Source: CAYWCV01 sp964629885 (GTDB lineage: Bacteria; Bacteroidota; Rhodothermia; Balneolales; CAYWCV01). Taken from it: a stretch of DNA of 64,000 bases. The notes under the pieces are model-generated. The model had not been told where the DNA came from. It did no database searches and was given only the letters and a program-made list of their open reading frames with translations. The position numbers were made by a program, and so were the translations under genes. Numbering within the stretch: the first letter of the stretch is position 1; each line of letters starts with the position of its first letter. The stretch covers positions 11,854-75,853 of the forward strand of contig CAZVRJ010000008.1 in NCBI GenBank assembly GCA_964629885.1, given 5' to 3'. Shown piece after piece: positions 8,525 through 17,515 of the stretch.

Positions 8525-10000
8525 TTGGGCATCGTAATTCGACAGAGCTTCTGGAACACGGTGGTTTCGTATGCCGGGGTGGTGCTCGGTGCCATCAACG
8601 TGATCTGGCTTTTCCCGACCGTATTGGGCGACACCCAGTTTGGGGTTACGCGCCTGTTGCTCTCCGCGTCGCTCATTGCCGCACAGGTCGCCCAGCTGGG
8701 GATGGGTAACGTCACCTTTCGCTTTTTCCCTGCCTTCCAAGATCCCGTTTCGGGTCACAAGGGATTTCTGAGGATCCTCCTACTGGTTCCATTCATTGGC
8801 TTTTTACTGTATCTGGTACTTTTTTTGGGGTTCCGGGAGTCGTTTGCTTCGCTGTTTGCCCAAAATGCTCCCCTGTTTGTCAGATATGATCTATTTCTGA
8901 TTCCTTTGGTGCTTTTCACGCTCTATTTCAATGTATTTGACGCGTGGTTGCGATCGGTGTATCGAACGGTTTCAGGATCTTTTTTGAAGGATGTGGTTCT
9001 GCGTCTTCTGCAGATGGGCTCGATCGGTCTGTATTGGGTGGGTCTCGTCGATTTTTACGGTTTTGTGGTGGCCTTCACGGCCGTGCATGGCATAGTGCTG
9101 TTGATGGTTGTGTACTGGACTTGGTACACTGGCGAACTCAAACTAAATCAAGCCTATACACCTCCGTCGCCCGCTTTAAACCGTGATATTCAGATCTATG
9201 CGGGATACGCCATCCTTGGAGGCATTTCTGCCATCGCCATCGCCAACTTAGACTTGCTCATGGTCGGCGCTTTTCTAGGCGAAGCCAACGCCGGCTACTA
9301 TGCCATCGCTTTCTTTATCGGCACCTTCATTTCTATACCCGAAAGAAGCATCTCCAAAATCAGTTATCCGATCATTGCTCAGGCATTCCAAAATGATGAC
9401 AAAGATCTGATTGCAAGCGTTTATGCCAAGACCTCGCTGAACCAAATCATTATCGGATTGCTCATTTTTATTGGAATCTGGGCCAATGTCCACAACGCCG
9501 TTGAGCTATTGCCCGATGGGTTCCTGGTTGCAAAAAACGTAATGATCATCATTAGCGCGGCAAAGCTGATCGATATGGCAACCGGAGCTAACAGCATCAT
9601 TCTGCTGAACTCACCATGGTATAAATTTGACCTCGTTCTCAATGTGATCTTGGTGGTTCTGACCATCGTCACAAATCTATTGTTGATCCCGATATTGGGA
9701 ATCGATGGAGCTGCTTGGGCATCGTTTATTACGATCTCGATCTACAACATCATCAAGTTTGTGTACATCAAAATAAAATTAGGGATGCAACCGTTCAGGC
9801 CTGCCATCGTAAAGGTACTTTTGGCCGGTGCAGTAGCATTTGGAATTTCAGCTGCAATACCAGCCCTTCCTTCTGTGCTTGTCGATCTTTTGGTTCGGTC
9901 GGCAGTGATAACAGCTGTTTATGGCTCCATTATCCTCGTGTGGAAAGCATCGGAAGATGTCGACAAACTATGGAAATCCATCCTTGGCAGAATAGGATAA
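8525..10000 (+). CDS. Polysaccharide flippase (MATE/MOP superfamily, Wzx-like)
   Basis: This 491-residue protein with about 12-14 hydrophobic helices spread along its length has the overall pattern of MOP-superfamily lipid-linked oligosaccharide flippases, which move undecaprenyl-linked glycans across the inner membrane. Features include the N-terminal GVTRLLLSASLIA helix, NLDLLMVGAFLGEANAGYYAIA in the middle, and a conserved IDGAAWASFITISIYN helix near the C-terminus. The reading frame is open back to a stop at 8498 with no ATG or GTG. TTG at 8525 with GGAAA seven bases before it is the best start. It is divergent from the methyltransferase (gap about 70 bp). Confidence 0.85.
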   Translation: MGIVIRQSFWNTVVSYAGVVLGAINVIWLFPTVLGDTQFGVTRLLLSASLIAAQVAQLGMGNVTFRFFPAFQDPVSGHKGFLRILLLVPFIGFLLYLVLFLGFRESFASLFAQNAPLFVRYDLFLIPLVLFTLYFNVFDAWLRSVYRTVSGSFLKDVVLRLLQMGSIGLYWVGLVDFYGFVVAFTAVHGIVLLMVVYWTWYTGELKLNQAYTPPSPALNRDIQIYAGYAILGGISAIAIANLDLLMVGAFLGEANAGYYAIAFFIGTFISIPERSISKISYPIIAQAFQNDDKDLIASVYAKTSLNQIIIGLLIFIGIWANVHNAVELLPDGFLVAKNVMIIISAAKLIDMATGANSIILLNSPWYKFDLVLNVILVVLTIVTNLLLIPILGIDGAAWASFITISIYNIIKFVYIKIKLGMQPFRPAIVKVLLAGAVAFGISAAIPALPSVLVDLLVRSAVITAVYGSIILVWKASEDVDKLWKSILGRIG

Positions 10001-10036
10001 TTGGGAATTTGGAGTCTTAACTGATATTATTCCGTA

Positions 10037-10615
10037 ATGGCAACTTCTGATACCTACATCCATCCAACGGCTATCGTAGACGAGCCCTGCGAAATCGGCA
10101 GAGGAACAAAAATTTGGCATTGGGTGCATGTGATGGCTGGAGCCATCATCGGCGAGTATTGCGTGCTAGGCCAAAATGTGTTCGTTGGCGGCAAGGCGGT
10201 TCTAGGCAACAATGTTCGGGTACAGAACAACGTTTCCATATACGACAGCGTAATTCTAGAGGATGATGTCTTCTGCGGTCCGAGCATGGTGTTCACAAAC
10301 GTGATTAACCCGCGCAGCCACGTGAATCGAAAAGACGAGTATATGGAGACAAGAGTCGGAAAGGGCGCATCGATTGGTGCCAACGCGACCATCGTTTGCG
10401 GCAACAGCATCGGCGCCTACGCTTTTGTGGGAGCTGGCTCTGTCGTTACCAAGCCTGTGCCAGCCTTTGCACTGGTGGTTGGCGTTCCGGCACGGCACGT
10501 TGGATGGGTGTCAAAATCGGGCCACCGTCTCTCATTCGACGAGCATGGAACCGCATACTGTCCGGAAACGGGAGAGAAATATGTGCTGTCGGACGGGAAA
10601 GTAAATCCCGCTTGA
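10037..10615 (+). CDS. WbpD-like sugar N-acetyltransferase (left-handed beta-helix)
   Basis: This 192-residue protein is built from hexapeptide repeats (IGRGTKIWHWVHV, LGQNVFVGGKAVLG, VGKGASIGANATIVCG, GAYAFVGAGSVVT). It matches WbpD/WlbB, which acetylates UDP-2-acetamido-3-amino-2,3-dideoxy-glucuronate in the route to UDP-ManNAc3NAcA-type sugars. The lead residues YIHPTAIVDEPCEIGRGTKI are family-like. It lies 36 bp after the flippase and 40 bp before the WbpE-like aminotransferase, which makes the substrate of this enzyme, so the two likely work in series. The usual dehydrogenases of the pathway (WbpA, WbpB) and the epimerase WbpI are not in the window. Confidence 0.85.
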   Translation: MATSDTYIHPTAIVDEPCEIGRGTKIWHWVHVMAGAIIGEYCVLGQNVFVGGKAVLGNNVRVQNNVSIYDSVILEDDVFCGPSMVFTNVINPRSHVNRKDEYMETRVGKGASIGANATIVCGNSIGAYAFVGAGSVVTKPVPAFALVVGVPARHVGWVSKSGHRLSFDEHGTAYCPETGEKYVLSDGKVNPA

Positions 10616-10655
10616 AACCACACCCGACGTTGAACCCCTCTTTAAAAAGACAAGA

Positions 10656-11900
10656 ATGATCCCACTACTCGATTTAGATGCCCAGTACAGAGGCATCCGG
10701 AAACCCATCCGCAAGGCCATCGACTCGGTGCTCGAGTCGCAACAGTTCATCATGGGCGACCCAGTTCGCGACTTCGAGGAAGAGATGCGCAACTACATTG
10801 GGGCAAAGCATGCCATAGCGTGCGCATCGGGTAGCGACGCGCTTTTACTGTCGCTCATGGCCATGGACTGTGGACCCAACGACTTGGTACTTACCACGCC
10901 GTATAGCTTTTTCGCAACCGGTGGCGCTGTTGCTCGGCTTGGGGCAACGCCTGTCTTCTTGGACATCGACCCATCCGACTACAATTTAGATCCCAACCAG
11001 GTCGAAGATTTCCTCAACAAGAAGCACACCTTGGCCAAGCGCCTGTGGACCCGAGGCAAGAAAGTCCGCTCGATGATACCGGTGCATCTGTACGGCCAGG
11101 CCGCACGAATGTCGGAGCTGATGTCGATTGCTGAGAAGCATGGCATCACGATTATTGAAGATGCCGCCCAAGCCATTGGGGCGACCGTGGATGGAAAGCA
11201 GGTCGGAACTATGGGTACATTCGGCTGCTTTAGCTTCTTCCCCAGCAAAAACTTGGGATGCTACGGCGACGGTGGACTCGTGACCGTGAACGATGACGAT
11301 ATGGCCGAAAAGGTGCGCATCTTGCGTCTGCACGGCAGTAAACCTAAGTATCACCACAAGTTGGTGGGGATCAACAGCAGGCTCGATACTTTGCAGGCTG
11401 CCGTTCTTAGAGTTAAACTACCACTGTTGGATGAGTGGACAGATGCCAGACGAAAAGTGGCGCATCGCTACAACAAGATGTTCAGCGATGTGGGCGTCGC
11501 CACCAGCTGGGACGATCTCGGCTGCGAGGGTAATTGTGGTCACATGGGCGGCAAGAATTGCGCCTTGGCCAAACAAAAGAACATGGTGGTGATTCCATCC
11601 GAAACTACTGGATCGTCCACACGAAACGGCAAGCACATCTACCACCAGTACGTAATACGCACCAGTCGTCGCGATAATATTGTCAAGGCGCTGAATGAAG
11701 CCGAAATAGGCAATGCCATATACTACCCCATTTCGCTGCATGAGCAGGAGTGCTTTGCCCATCTGGGATATACCCGTGAGGATTGCCCCGCTTCGCATTG
11801 TGCATCACAGCAGACTTTGGCGCTTCCGATCTATCCAGAACTGAAGAAGAAGCAACAGCAAAGAGTGGTAGACACCATCGTTGAAGTCCTTCAGGGATAA
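10656..11900 (+). CDS. DegT/DnrJ/EryC1/StrS sugar aminotransferase (WbpE-like)
   Basis: This is a PLP-dependent aminotransferase that would add the 3-amino group to a UDP-3-keto sugar. The PLP lysine is Lys198 in FFPSKNLGCYGDGG. The surrounding IDPSDYNLDP and YHHKLVGINSRLDTLQAA are very like WbpE. The length of 414 is longer than typical WbpE (about 360), because of two insertions: residues about 117-133 (KKHTLAKRLWTRGKK) and a glycine/cysteine-rich insertion at residues about 286-312 holding Cys290, Cys294, His296 and Cys302. The insertion could bind a metal. It is followed after 5 nt by the GNAT/FemAB gene. Confidence 0.85.
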   Translation: MIPLLDLDAQYRGIRKPIRKAIDSVLESQQFIMGDPVRDFEEEMRNYIGAKHAIACASGSDALLLSLMAMDCGPNDLVLTTPYSFFATGGAVARLGATPVFLDIDPSDYNLDPNQVEDFLNKKHTLAKRLWTRGKKVRSMIPVHLYGQAARMSELMSIAEKHGITIIEDAAQAIGATVDGKQVGTMGTFGCFSFFPSKNLGCYGDGGLVTVNDDDMAEKVRILRLHGSKPKYHHKLVGINSRLDTLQAAVLRVKLPLLDEWTDARRKVAHRYNKMFSDVGVATSWDDLGCEGNCGHMGGKNCALAKQKNMVVIPSETTGSSTRNGKHIYHQYVIRTSRRDNIVKALNEAEIGNAIYYPISLHEQECFAHLGYTREDCPASHCASQQTLALPIYPELKKKQQQRVVDTIVEVLQG

Positions 11901-11905
11901 GCCAT

Positions 11906-12883
11906 ATGGACGTAGAGGTGATACTTGCTGGGGCGGAACGCTTTGACGAATGGGATGCCTTCGTCGAATCCCACCCCCAAGGCACCATCTACCACAAAGC
12001 GACCTGGTTGCTCGCAGGACCCCACCCGAACACCGGCCTGATTATAGCGCGTGACCAAGCGGATACTCCCCTTGGTGGCTTCGCGTTCGCAGTAAACACC
12101 CGTAATGGGCTCCGTCGCATTCTGAAGCCGGCCCTGACTGCCCGTTTTGGTCCACTCGTTGCCCCTCACCTGTCGGACGCCGAAAAAAGCCTCGTGCTGG
12201 ACAAACTGCTGGCAGCTCTGCCGGCGCACGACCTCATCGGACTCTCAAGCACCGACATCCACGATTCCCTCCTGCTGAAATCAGTGCTCGGTGCATCAGA
12301 ACGTCGTTACCCAACAAATTTCAAGACATTACCCGACACGCCCGACGAGCTTCTAGCTAGCTATCAAAGCAACATCCGCCGTAATATCCGGAATGCGCTC
12401 AACGAGGGTGGACGCTTTGTGGAGGAGTCTGATCCCGACCTAGCCTATGAGCTCTTCGTGGGAGCGTATCAAACAAGAGGGGATGCGCCGCGGTTCTCGA
12501 AAGAGTACTTTTCTGAGGTGATAGATCACCTTTCGCTGTTCGGAAATGTGACGTTGCCGGGTGTGAGCGACCAAAACGGGATGCTCGTGGCCTCGCTGCT
12601 GTTGTTCTACGATAGCAAGCGGGCTTTTTACGTGGTGTCGGGTACCGACCGCGAGGCACTGAACGGTAATGCGGGCGCCCTTTTGGTGCATTTTGCGCTC
12701 CGATTCGCCCAAGACCGAAACTTACTTTTCGATTTCAACGGGTCGAGTATTACCGGAATCAACGGATTTTTCGAGAAGTTCGGTCCCGATCCTGCTGAGG
12801 TGGTGCATCTGCGGAGTGCGAGGACCATCAAGGGGAAAATGGCGCTGTTGTATGAGTCCGTTACAGGGCGGCACGTCATCTGA
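11906..12883 (+). CDS. FemAB/GNAT-type acyl- or aminoacyl-transferase
   Basis: This 325-residue cytoplasmic protein has two GNAT-like halves, as in FemAB and related enzymes. The conserved segment SNIRRNIRNALNEG near residue 155 and the later LVHFALRFAQDRNLLFDFNGS are typical of the family used in peptidoglycan bridge formation and in capsule or exopolysaccharide modification. Its place as last gene of the surface-glycan run, 5 nt after the aminotransferase, suggests that it transfers an acyl or aminoacyl group to an amino sugar. The exact donor is not readable. The ATG at 11906 is well placed. Confidence 0.75.
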   Translation: MDVEVILAGAERFDEWDAFVESHPQGTIYHKATWLLAGPHPNTGLIIARDQADTPLGGFAFAVNTRNGLRRILKPALTARFGPLVAPHLSDAEKSLVLDKLLAALPAHDLIGLSSTDIHDSLLLKSVLGASERRYPTNFKTLPDTPDELLASYQSNIRRNIRNALNEGGRFVEESDPDLAYELFVGAYQTRGDAPRFSKEYFSEVIDHLSLFGNVTLPGVSDQNGMLVASLLLFYDSKRAFYVVSGTDREALNGNAGALLVHFALRFAQDRNLLFDFNGSSITGINGFFEKFGPDPAEVVHLRSARTIKGKMALLYESVTGRHVI

Positions 12884-12930
12884 TTTGACTGGTAGGCTGA
12901 GATTTCGCACCGACTAAGTGTCGGATTCGC

Positions 12931-12938
12931 TATCTTTA
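12931..12938 (+). promoter_or_regulatory. Candidate -7 box (TATCTTTA) for hisS
   Basis: It matches TAnnTTTG at all but the last base. It lies 22 bp upstream of the ATG at 12960 and inside any longer reading of the hisS frame, which supports the 12960 start. Confidence 0.3.
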
Positions 12939-12959
12939 GGCAAAAATTTACCCTTCTGC

Positions 12960-14219
12960 ATGGCACAGTTTACGACACACACAGGGATGGTCGACATCCT
13001 TCCCGGCGAATCGGAGAAATGGCAATATCTCGAGGGATTAGTACGCGAGGTGGCCCGTAGGTTTCATTTCAGGGAGATTCGTACGCCGATCATGGAACCC
13101 ACCGAAATGATCGCACGGGGTGTGGGGCAACTCACCGACATTGTCTCGAAAGAGATGTTTGCGTTCGATCGTGGCGACGACCATTACGTGCTGCGTCCAG
13201 AAGGAACGGCATCTGTTTGCCGCGCGTACATCCAACATCGATTAGATCAACGTGGCGGTGCGCAGCGTCTGTTTTACATCGGACCCATGTTCAGGGCTGA
13301 GCGTCCACAGAAAGGGCGCCAACGTCAGTTCCATCAGTTTGGAGCCGAAATTCTTGGGAGTGCCGATCCCTTGGCCGATGCCGAGGTAATCGCCTTCATG
13401 GCGGAAGTGTACCGACTTGCCGGCATTGCGAACACGACACTTCGCATCAATTCGGTGGGCGACCCTGAGAGCCGCCAATCGTACAGAGAGGCGCTGATCG
13501 CATATTTCAAGCCATTTGAAGCGCAATTGAGCGAGGTATCGCGCACAAGATTGCAGAACAATCCGATGCGTATCCTCGACTCGAAGGAACCCGAAGATCA
13601 GGCATTGGTATCAGATGCGCCCAGCATCATCGATTATTTGAATCAGGATTGCTTGGACCACTACGGCAAGGTGAAGCAGCACCTCGAGTCGCTGGGAATA
13701 TCGTACGTGGAGGACCACCGACTCGTTCGTGGACTCGATTACTATACAAAAACGGCATTCGAGCTAACGAGTCCAGACCTTGGGTCTCAAGATGCCTTGG
13801 GTGGCGGCGGCAGGTACGATTTGCTGGTCGAGGAGCTTGGTGGTCAGCCAACCCCGGCGGTGGGGTTTGCCTCGGGCATGGAGCGGTTCATGATAGCCTG
13901 TGAGGCGTTGGAAATCGGGTTGGGAAGCGAACCAAAGGCGGATGTCTACATTGCTTGCCACGGTGAGAAAGCCCGTTTTTGGGCGGTTACGAAAGCCCAG
14001 GAGCTGCGAAATGCCGGTATCAGTACTTTGTACGATACCAGCGGTCGTTCGGTGAAAGCTCAGATGAAAGAGGCCAACCGTGAAGGGGCAAAATGGACCA
14101 TCGTCGTGGGCGAAAGCGAGCTCGAGAAGGGAGAATTTGTCCTCCGCAACATGCAAGCCAGCGAAGAGCAATCCTTGCCATTTTCTAGCATTAAGTCAAT
14201 AGTCGTCCCCTCAACTTAA
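12960..14219 (+). CDS. hisS: Histidine-tRNA ligase
   Basis: This class II aminoacyl-tRNA synthetase charges tRNA(His). The 419 residues match bacterial HisRS length. Motif 1 is around FREIRTPIMEP, motif 2 gives MFRAERPQKGRQRQFHQ with the class II arginine, and the histidine-binding HisA signature is LVRGLDYYTKTAFE, followed by the GGGGRYDLL and GFASGMERF motif 3 region. A C-terminal anticodon-binding domain follows (about residues 325-419). An in-frame GTG 42 bp upstream exists, but the family starts near MAQFTTHTGMVDILP, so I use 12960. Transcription probably ends at the hairpin at 14286. Confidence 0.95.
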   Translation: MAQFTTHTGMVDILPGESEKWQYLEGLVREVARRFHFREIRTPIMEPTEMIARGVGQLTDIVSKEMFAFDRGDDHYVLRPEGTASVCRAYIQHRLDQRGGAQRLFYIGPMFRAERPQKGRQRQFHQFGAEILGSADPLADAEVIAFMAEVYRLAGIANTTLRINSVGDPESRQSYREALIAYFKPFEAQLSEVSRTRLQNNPMRILDSKEPEDQALVSDAPSIIDYLNQDCLDHYGKVKQHLESLGISYVEDHRLVRGLDYYTKTAFELTSPDLGSQDALGGGGRYDLLVEELGGQPTPAVGFASGMERFMIACEALEIGLGSEPKADVYIACHGEKARFWAVTKAQELRNAGISTLYDTSGRSVKAQMKEANREGAKWTIVVGESELEKGEFVLRNMQASEEQSLPFSSIKSIVVPST

Positions 14220-14222
14220 AGA

Positions 14223-14285
14223 CTCTTACTCCTGCTCTTGTTCCTGTTCCTGTTCCTATCCTTCTTCTTTCTTCTTTCTTCTTTC
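14223..14285. repeat. CTCTTG/TTCCTG hexamer-like repeat grading into CTTCTTT
   Basis: A pyrimidine-rich, imperfect repeat fills the space between the hisS stop and the terminator. The first part (to about 14260) is of the same CTYGYT-type family seen at 32079 and 35805; the second part is a CTTCTTT run. No gene is seen here. Confidence 0.6.
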
Positions 14286-14321
14286 AAAAAAGCCCCGAGA
14301 GGATTCCCCCGGGGCTTTTTT
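14286..14321. terminator. Bidirectional intrinsic terminator (hisS / TonB receptor)
   Basis: Arms AAAAAAGCCCCG and CGGGGCTTTTTT flank a 12-nt loop. The A and T tracts let it work on both strands, serving hisS (plus) and the TonB receptor gene (minus, ending at 14344). Confidence 0.9.
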
Positions 14322-14343
14322 ATTGCGTCTCTCTTAGGGACGA

Positions 14344-17121
14344 TTAAAAGGAGACAGACACGCCGCCGACAGCGAACAGGCCGATATCTGGGGTACCTAC
14401 AAACTGTGGTTTCTTGTTATTCGTCATGTTGTTGACAGTAACTGAACCGCGTACACCTTTGGTGAACTGGTAGCCCATGTTAACGTCAAGGCTATGGTAG
14501 GAATCCAGATTTCCAAACGAGCCATCTGCTCGCTGAGTGGTATAGATACCTGACTGAATTGGGAAGCCAGCTATGTAACGGAGCCTCACACCCATATCAA
14601 AACCGACCTCACGATTGTTGTAGTTACCTCCAATTGTGAACTTATTTTGTGGGGCGTTCAGAAATATGTTCAGATCCGGATTGCCATCAAGTTCGAGCCA
14701 CTTGTCTCTGCTCACATATGAATAATTACCCATGAGTGAAACCTTGTCGTTAACGAGATAGTTGAACCCGAGATCGACACCGTAATATGTGATTTCACCA
14801 AAGTTACGGTAAGTCAAGATCACAGCATCACGGCTGAAAGCTTCTGTCGGTGTTACAACACCCAGTGGAAGTCCACCAAGCGATGTGCCAACATTTGTGC
14901 CAATTGCCTGTGCTGTAGCCTGTGCTTGAGCTAATGGCATGCCTTGCGACATTAGTACGTTCGTAAAGAACTGTGTAAGGTATTGTGCCATATTCTGGCC
15001 ACTCATGAACACATTAGGTGTTTCAACGATAAGAGGACCAACAAAATCTTCGGCCTTAGTGCGGTATACGTCGACGCTGAGCAACAGCTTGTCGTTGATG
15101 ATGCCTTTATAGCCGACCTCAAATGTGTTATATATCGTAGGATTTATCGGGTCGATGTCGAGAACATCGGCAACAGGGTCAAATGTGCCGGTAGAAGTGT
15201 TCAATTTTGCAAGTGCCATTGCAATGGCTGCATAATTACCGCCGGCTGGATTGGCAGACCCGGGAAGTGGAGCTTGTGCCATCGCCGGTGCCAAACCGGC
15301 AGTTTGTGGATTAGATGCCAATGCAGCACCAACTATCTGGCGAATCAAAGCCCATGTTGCTGCATTCTGTGTATTCAGATTGAATGCCGGAGCAGTTGGG
15401 GCAAAATTGGAAACAAATACAGGACGGCCACCATCGCCTCGCTCAAAACTAAAGCCAGTTGATGGCACGCCTTGTGCACGAACCTCAAGATTATAGAATC
15501 CACCGACCGGTATTCTTGCTGCAAGAAGATCCAAGAAGAGTGCATTTGAACTCGGTGTTGAAAACGACCGATTGTAGGTGAATCGGAAGTTTTGATTCTC
15601 AATCGGACGGTAAACAATCGCGGCCCTTGGTGAGAATTGTGGATCTTCTAACTTTTCATGCTTATCGGCACGGAAAGAGAAGAGCAAATCCAAATTATTA
15701 GATGCAGAAAATTTGGTTTGCAAATAGCCCCCAATTTCAGTGAATCCGTCCGAGTCTTCGTTTCGACCATTGATGGTACCATCGGTTACAGGCGTTGTCA
15801 CGATGTAATCGCCACCGTATAGAAAATTGAAGCGGCGCCAGTCAGTACTGTGCTGTAGTTGAGTCACGAATTGAGTTGACTTATCGATAATTCCTAAACC
15901 AGTTGGTATGATATACGTATCGCCAGAGTTAGACATATTCAAAAATGCCTGTGCAAACCAATTCTTGTAGGTCACTCGTCCTTGGTAGTACGAGTAAGTC
16001 CAGTTGACTGCTTGTCCGGCTCCGAGGCCAGTCAAGTCGATATTATTTGCACTGTTCAAGCCTGCGTTGAAAATAACATCGAGATCATCGGACGGATTAA
16101 AATCAACTCTTGCATCAAAACCAAATTTTTCGATGTTGTAATCGCGGATGCCAATTCGCTTACCGATCTGAGAATTTGGGTCGCCACCCGATGCCAAGTA
16201 TTGAGCACGTGCGTTTCTTTCCTGCACCAAATATGGGTCATCATCGGCCACCCGATATTCATCGGCCGTCAAATATGATCCAGAGAGTTTGAGACCAACT
16301 TTATTATTGAAGTTGTGAGCTGATCGGAACTGCCCTTTGAGAAAGCTTTGATTTCCACCATATAGACTCACTGTAGTACCAGACGATACCAATGGAGATT
16401 TTGTCAGGAAGTTTACTACACCAGAGTTAGCATTTGGACCATAGAGAGCGGCGCCTGGTCCTAAAACAACTTCGATACTTTCAATATCGTCATTCACAAC
16501 TGGAATAAAGTGCATCAAGTTTGCTCTTAGCGACGGCACAGTTGCAATACGATTGTCGGTAAGCATCAGCAATGACCCAGAAAAGATGTTATTAAAGCCT
16601 CTAGTTACTACAGTTGATGAGGCAACACCCTGCTGTGCTATGTCGACTGCTGTGCTACCTTTGATAAAATCTGCTGGAGTTGTAGTCGAAATATCCTTTA
16701 TCTGCTGTGCCGAGATCACCTGAATCGATGATGGCGATTCGGTAACTTTTTCGCGGATTTTGGACGCCGACACAACAACCGGGTTCAAGCTCATGCCCGG
16801 CATGAGTGCAATATTGAGCTCGGTAGCCTGACCGCTCACAATGACGATGTCTGTGATGCGCTGGTCTGTGAAACCAACATAACTCACCCGAGCATAATAT
16901 GTACCAGCTAAAAGACCAGTTATCTCAAATCTGCCCTCAACGTTGGTAACGGTCCCTCTTGATACGGAGGCATCCGTGGAGGACACCAATATGTTCGCGC
17001 CAATAAGGGTCTCACCATTACTTGCATCTGTGATTACCCCCTTTAGGGTACCCTGAGCATGCACGGAGCCGACCAGCAGAAGCGACACAAGGAAAAACGC
17101 TTTGTGTATCAATGTCTTCAT
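14344..17121 (-). CDS. TonB-dependent outer-membrane receptor
   Basis: This 925-residue receptor for energised uptake across the outer membrane starts with a signal peptide (MKTLIHKAFFLVSLLLVGSV, cut near HAQ) and a carboxypeptidase-regulatory-like beta-sandwich (about 25-105: GVITDASNGETLIGANI, YYARVSYVGF). A plug domain (about 125-235) follows, with ADFIKGSTAVDIAQQGVASS and VLGPGAALYGPNANSGVVNF, then a 22-strand-type barrel ending in an aromatic residue (SVSF). There is no SusD partner, so it is not a classical SusCD pair. The barrel has long Ala-rich insertions (about 615-660 and 725-765), probably outer loops. It is divergent from an ammonium transporter gene across a 394-bp region with two AAGCGCTT palindromes. 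The ligand is unknown. Confidence 0.9.
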   Translation of the reverse strand: MKTLIHKAFFLVSLLLVGSVHAQGTLKGVITDASNGETLIGANILVSSTDASVSRGTVTNVEGRFEITGLLAGTYYARVSYVGFTDQRITDIVIVSGQATELNIALMPGMSLNPVVVSASKIREKVTESPSSIQVISAQQIKDISTTTPADFIKGSTAVDIAQQGVASSTVVTRGFNNIFSGSLLMLTDNRIATVPSLRANLMHFIPVVNDDIESIEVVLGPGAALYGPNANSGVVNFLTKSPLVSSGTTVSLYGGNQSFLKGQFRSAHNFNNKVGLKLSGSYLTADEYRVADDDPYLVQERNARAQYLASGGDPNSQIGKRIGIRDYNIEKFGFDARVDFNPSDDLDVIFNAGLNSANNIDLTGLGAGQAVNWTYSYYQGRVTYKNWFAQAFLNMSNSGDTYIIPTGLGIIDKSTQFVTQLQHSTDWRRFNFLYGGDYIVTTPVTDGTINGRNEDSDGFTEIGGYLQTKFSASNNLDLLFSFRADKHEKLEDPQFSPRAAIVYRPIENQNFRFTYNRSFSTPSSNALFLDLLAARIPVGGFYNLEVRAQGVPSTGFSFERGDGGRPVFVSNFAPTAPAFNLNTQNAATWALIRQIVGAALASNPQTAGLAPAMAQAPLPGSANPAGGNYAAIAMALAKLNTSTGTFDPVADVLDIDPINPTIYNTFEVGYKGIINDKLLLSVDVYRTKAEDFVGPLIVETPNVFMSGQNMAQYLTQFFTNVLMSQGMPLAQAQATAQAIGTNVGTSLGGLPLGVVTPTEAFSRDAVILTYRNFGEITYYGVDLGFNYLVNDKVSLMGNYSYVSRDKWLELDGNPDLNIFLNAPQNKFTIGGNYNNREVGFDMGVRLRYIAGFPIQSGIYTTQRADGSFGNLDSYHSLDVNMGYQFTKGVRGSVTVNNMTNNKKPQFVGTPDIGLFAVGGVSVSF

Positions 17122-17166
17122 AGGATTGTATATGGATTAGTTTTTAGCAGCCTTCTAGACCGTAGG

Positions 17167-17174
17167 AAGCGCTT
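17167..17174. promoter_or_regulatory. AAGCGCTT palindrome upstream of TonB receptor
   Basis: A perfect palindrome about 46 bp upstream of the receptor ATG, where a repressor would sit near the transcription start. The same core recurs at 17388 in the same intergenic region and at 238. Confidence 0.35.
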
Positions 17175-17387
17175 ACAGCGACAACACATGCGATAATACA
17201 AACTAAACCAACAATTGCGAACAGTCTAAAAATAATTTAGACTACGTATAAACAAGCTTCACCACTTATGGGGAATCAGTTGGACAAAAAACACCTTTGC
17301 TCAGCCATAAGCACATAAACTTGTTACTGCTAGGATGAATTGAATTAAACTAAAAGTTTCGATTTATGCGGATTTTTATAATTTATT

Positions 17388-17399
17388 AAAAGCGCTTTT
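17388..17399. promoter_or_regulatory. AAAAGCGCTTTT 12-bp palindrome between receptor and amt
   Basis: A perfect 12-bp palindrome with the AAGCGCTT core, 117 bp before the amt ATG. The whole 17122-17515 gap is AT-rich, divergent and holds no gene that I can see; these two palindromes are its only clear structure. Confidence 0.4.
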
Positions 17400-17515
17400 T
17401 TATTTCATTTGCATTACTTTGTTAAGTTTTTTTGAATAAATATATTACTAAATATTGCTTTTGGCATCTTTTGTGTTAAATTCACCGACGTACAACAAAA
17501 TAAACCAAACCTCTC

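Noticed and set aside
12918..12959. GTG start for hisS
   Set aside because: The family begins near MAQFTTHTG, and the candidate -7 box lies inside the extension.
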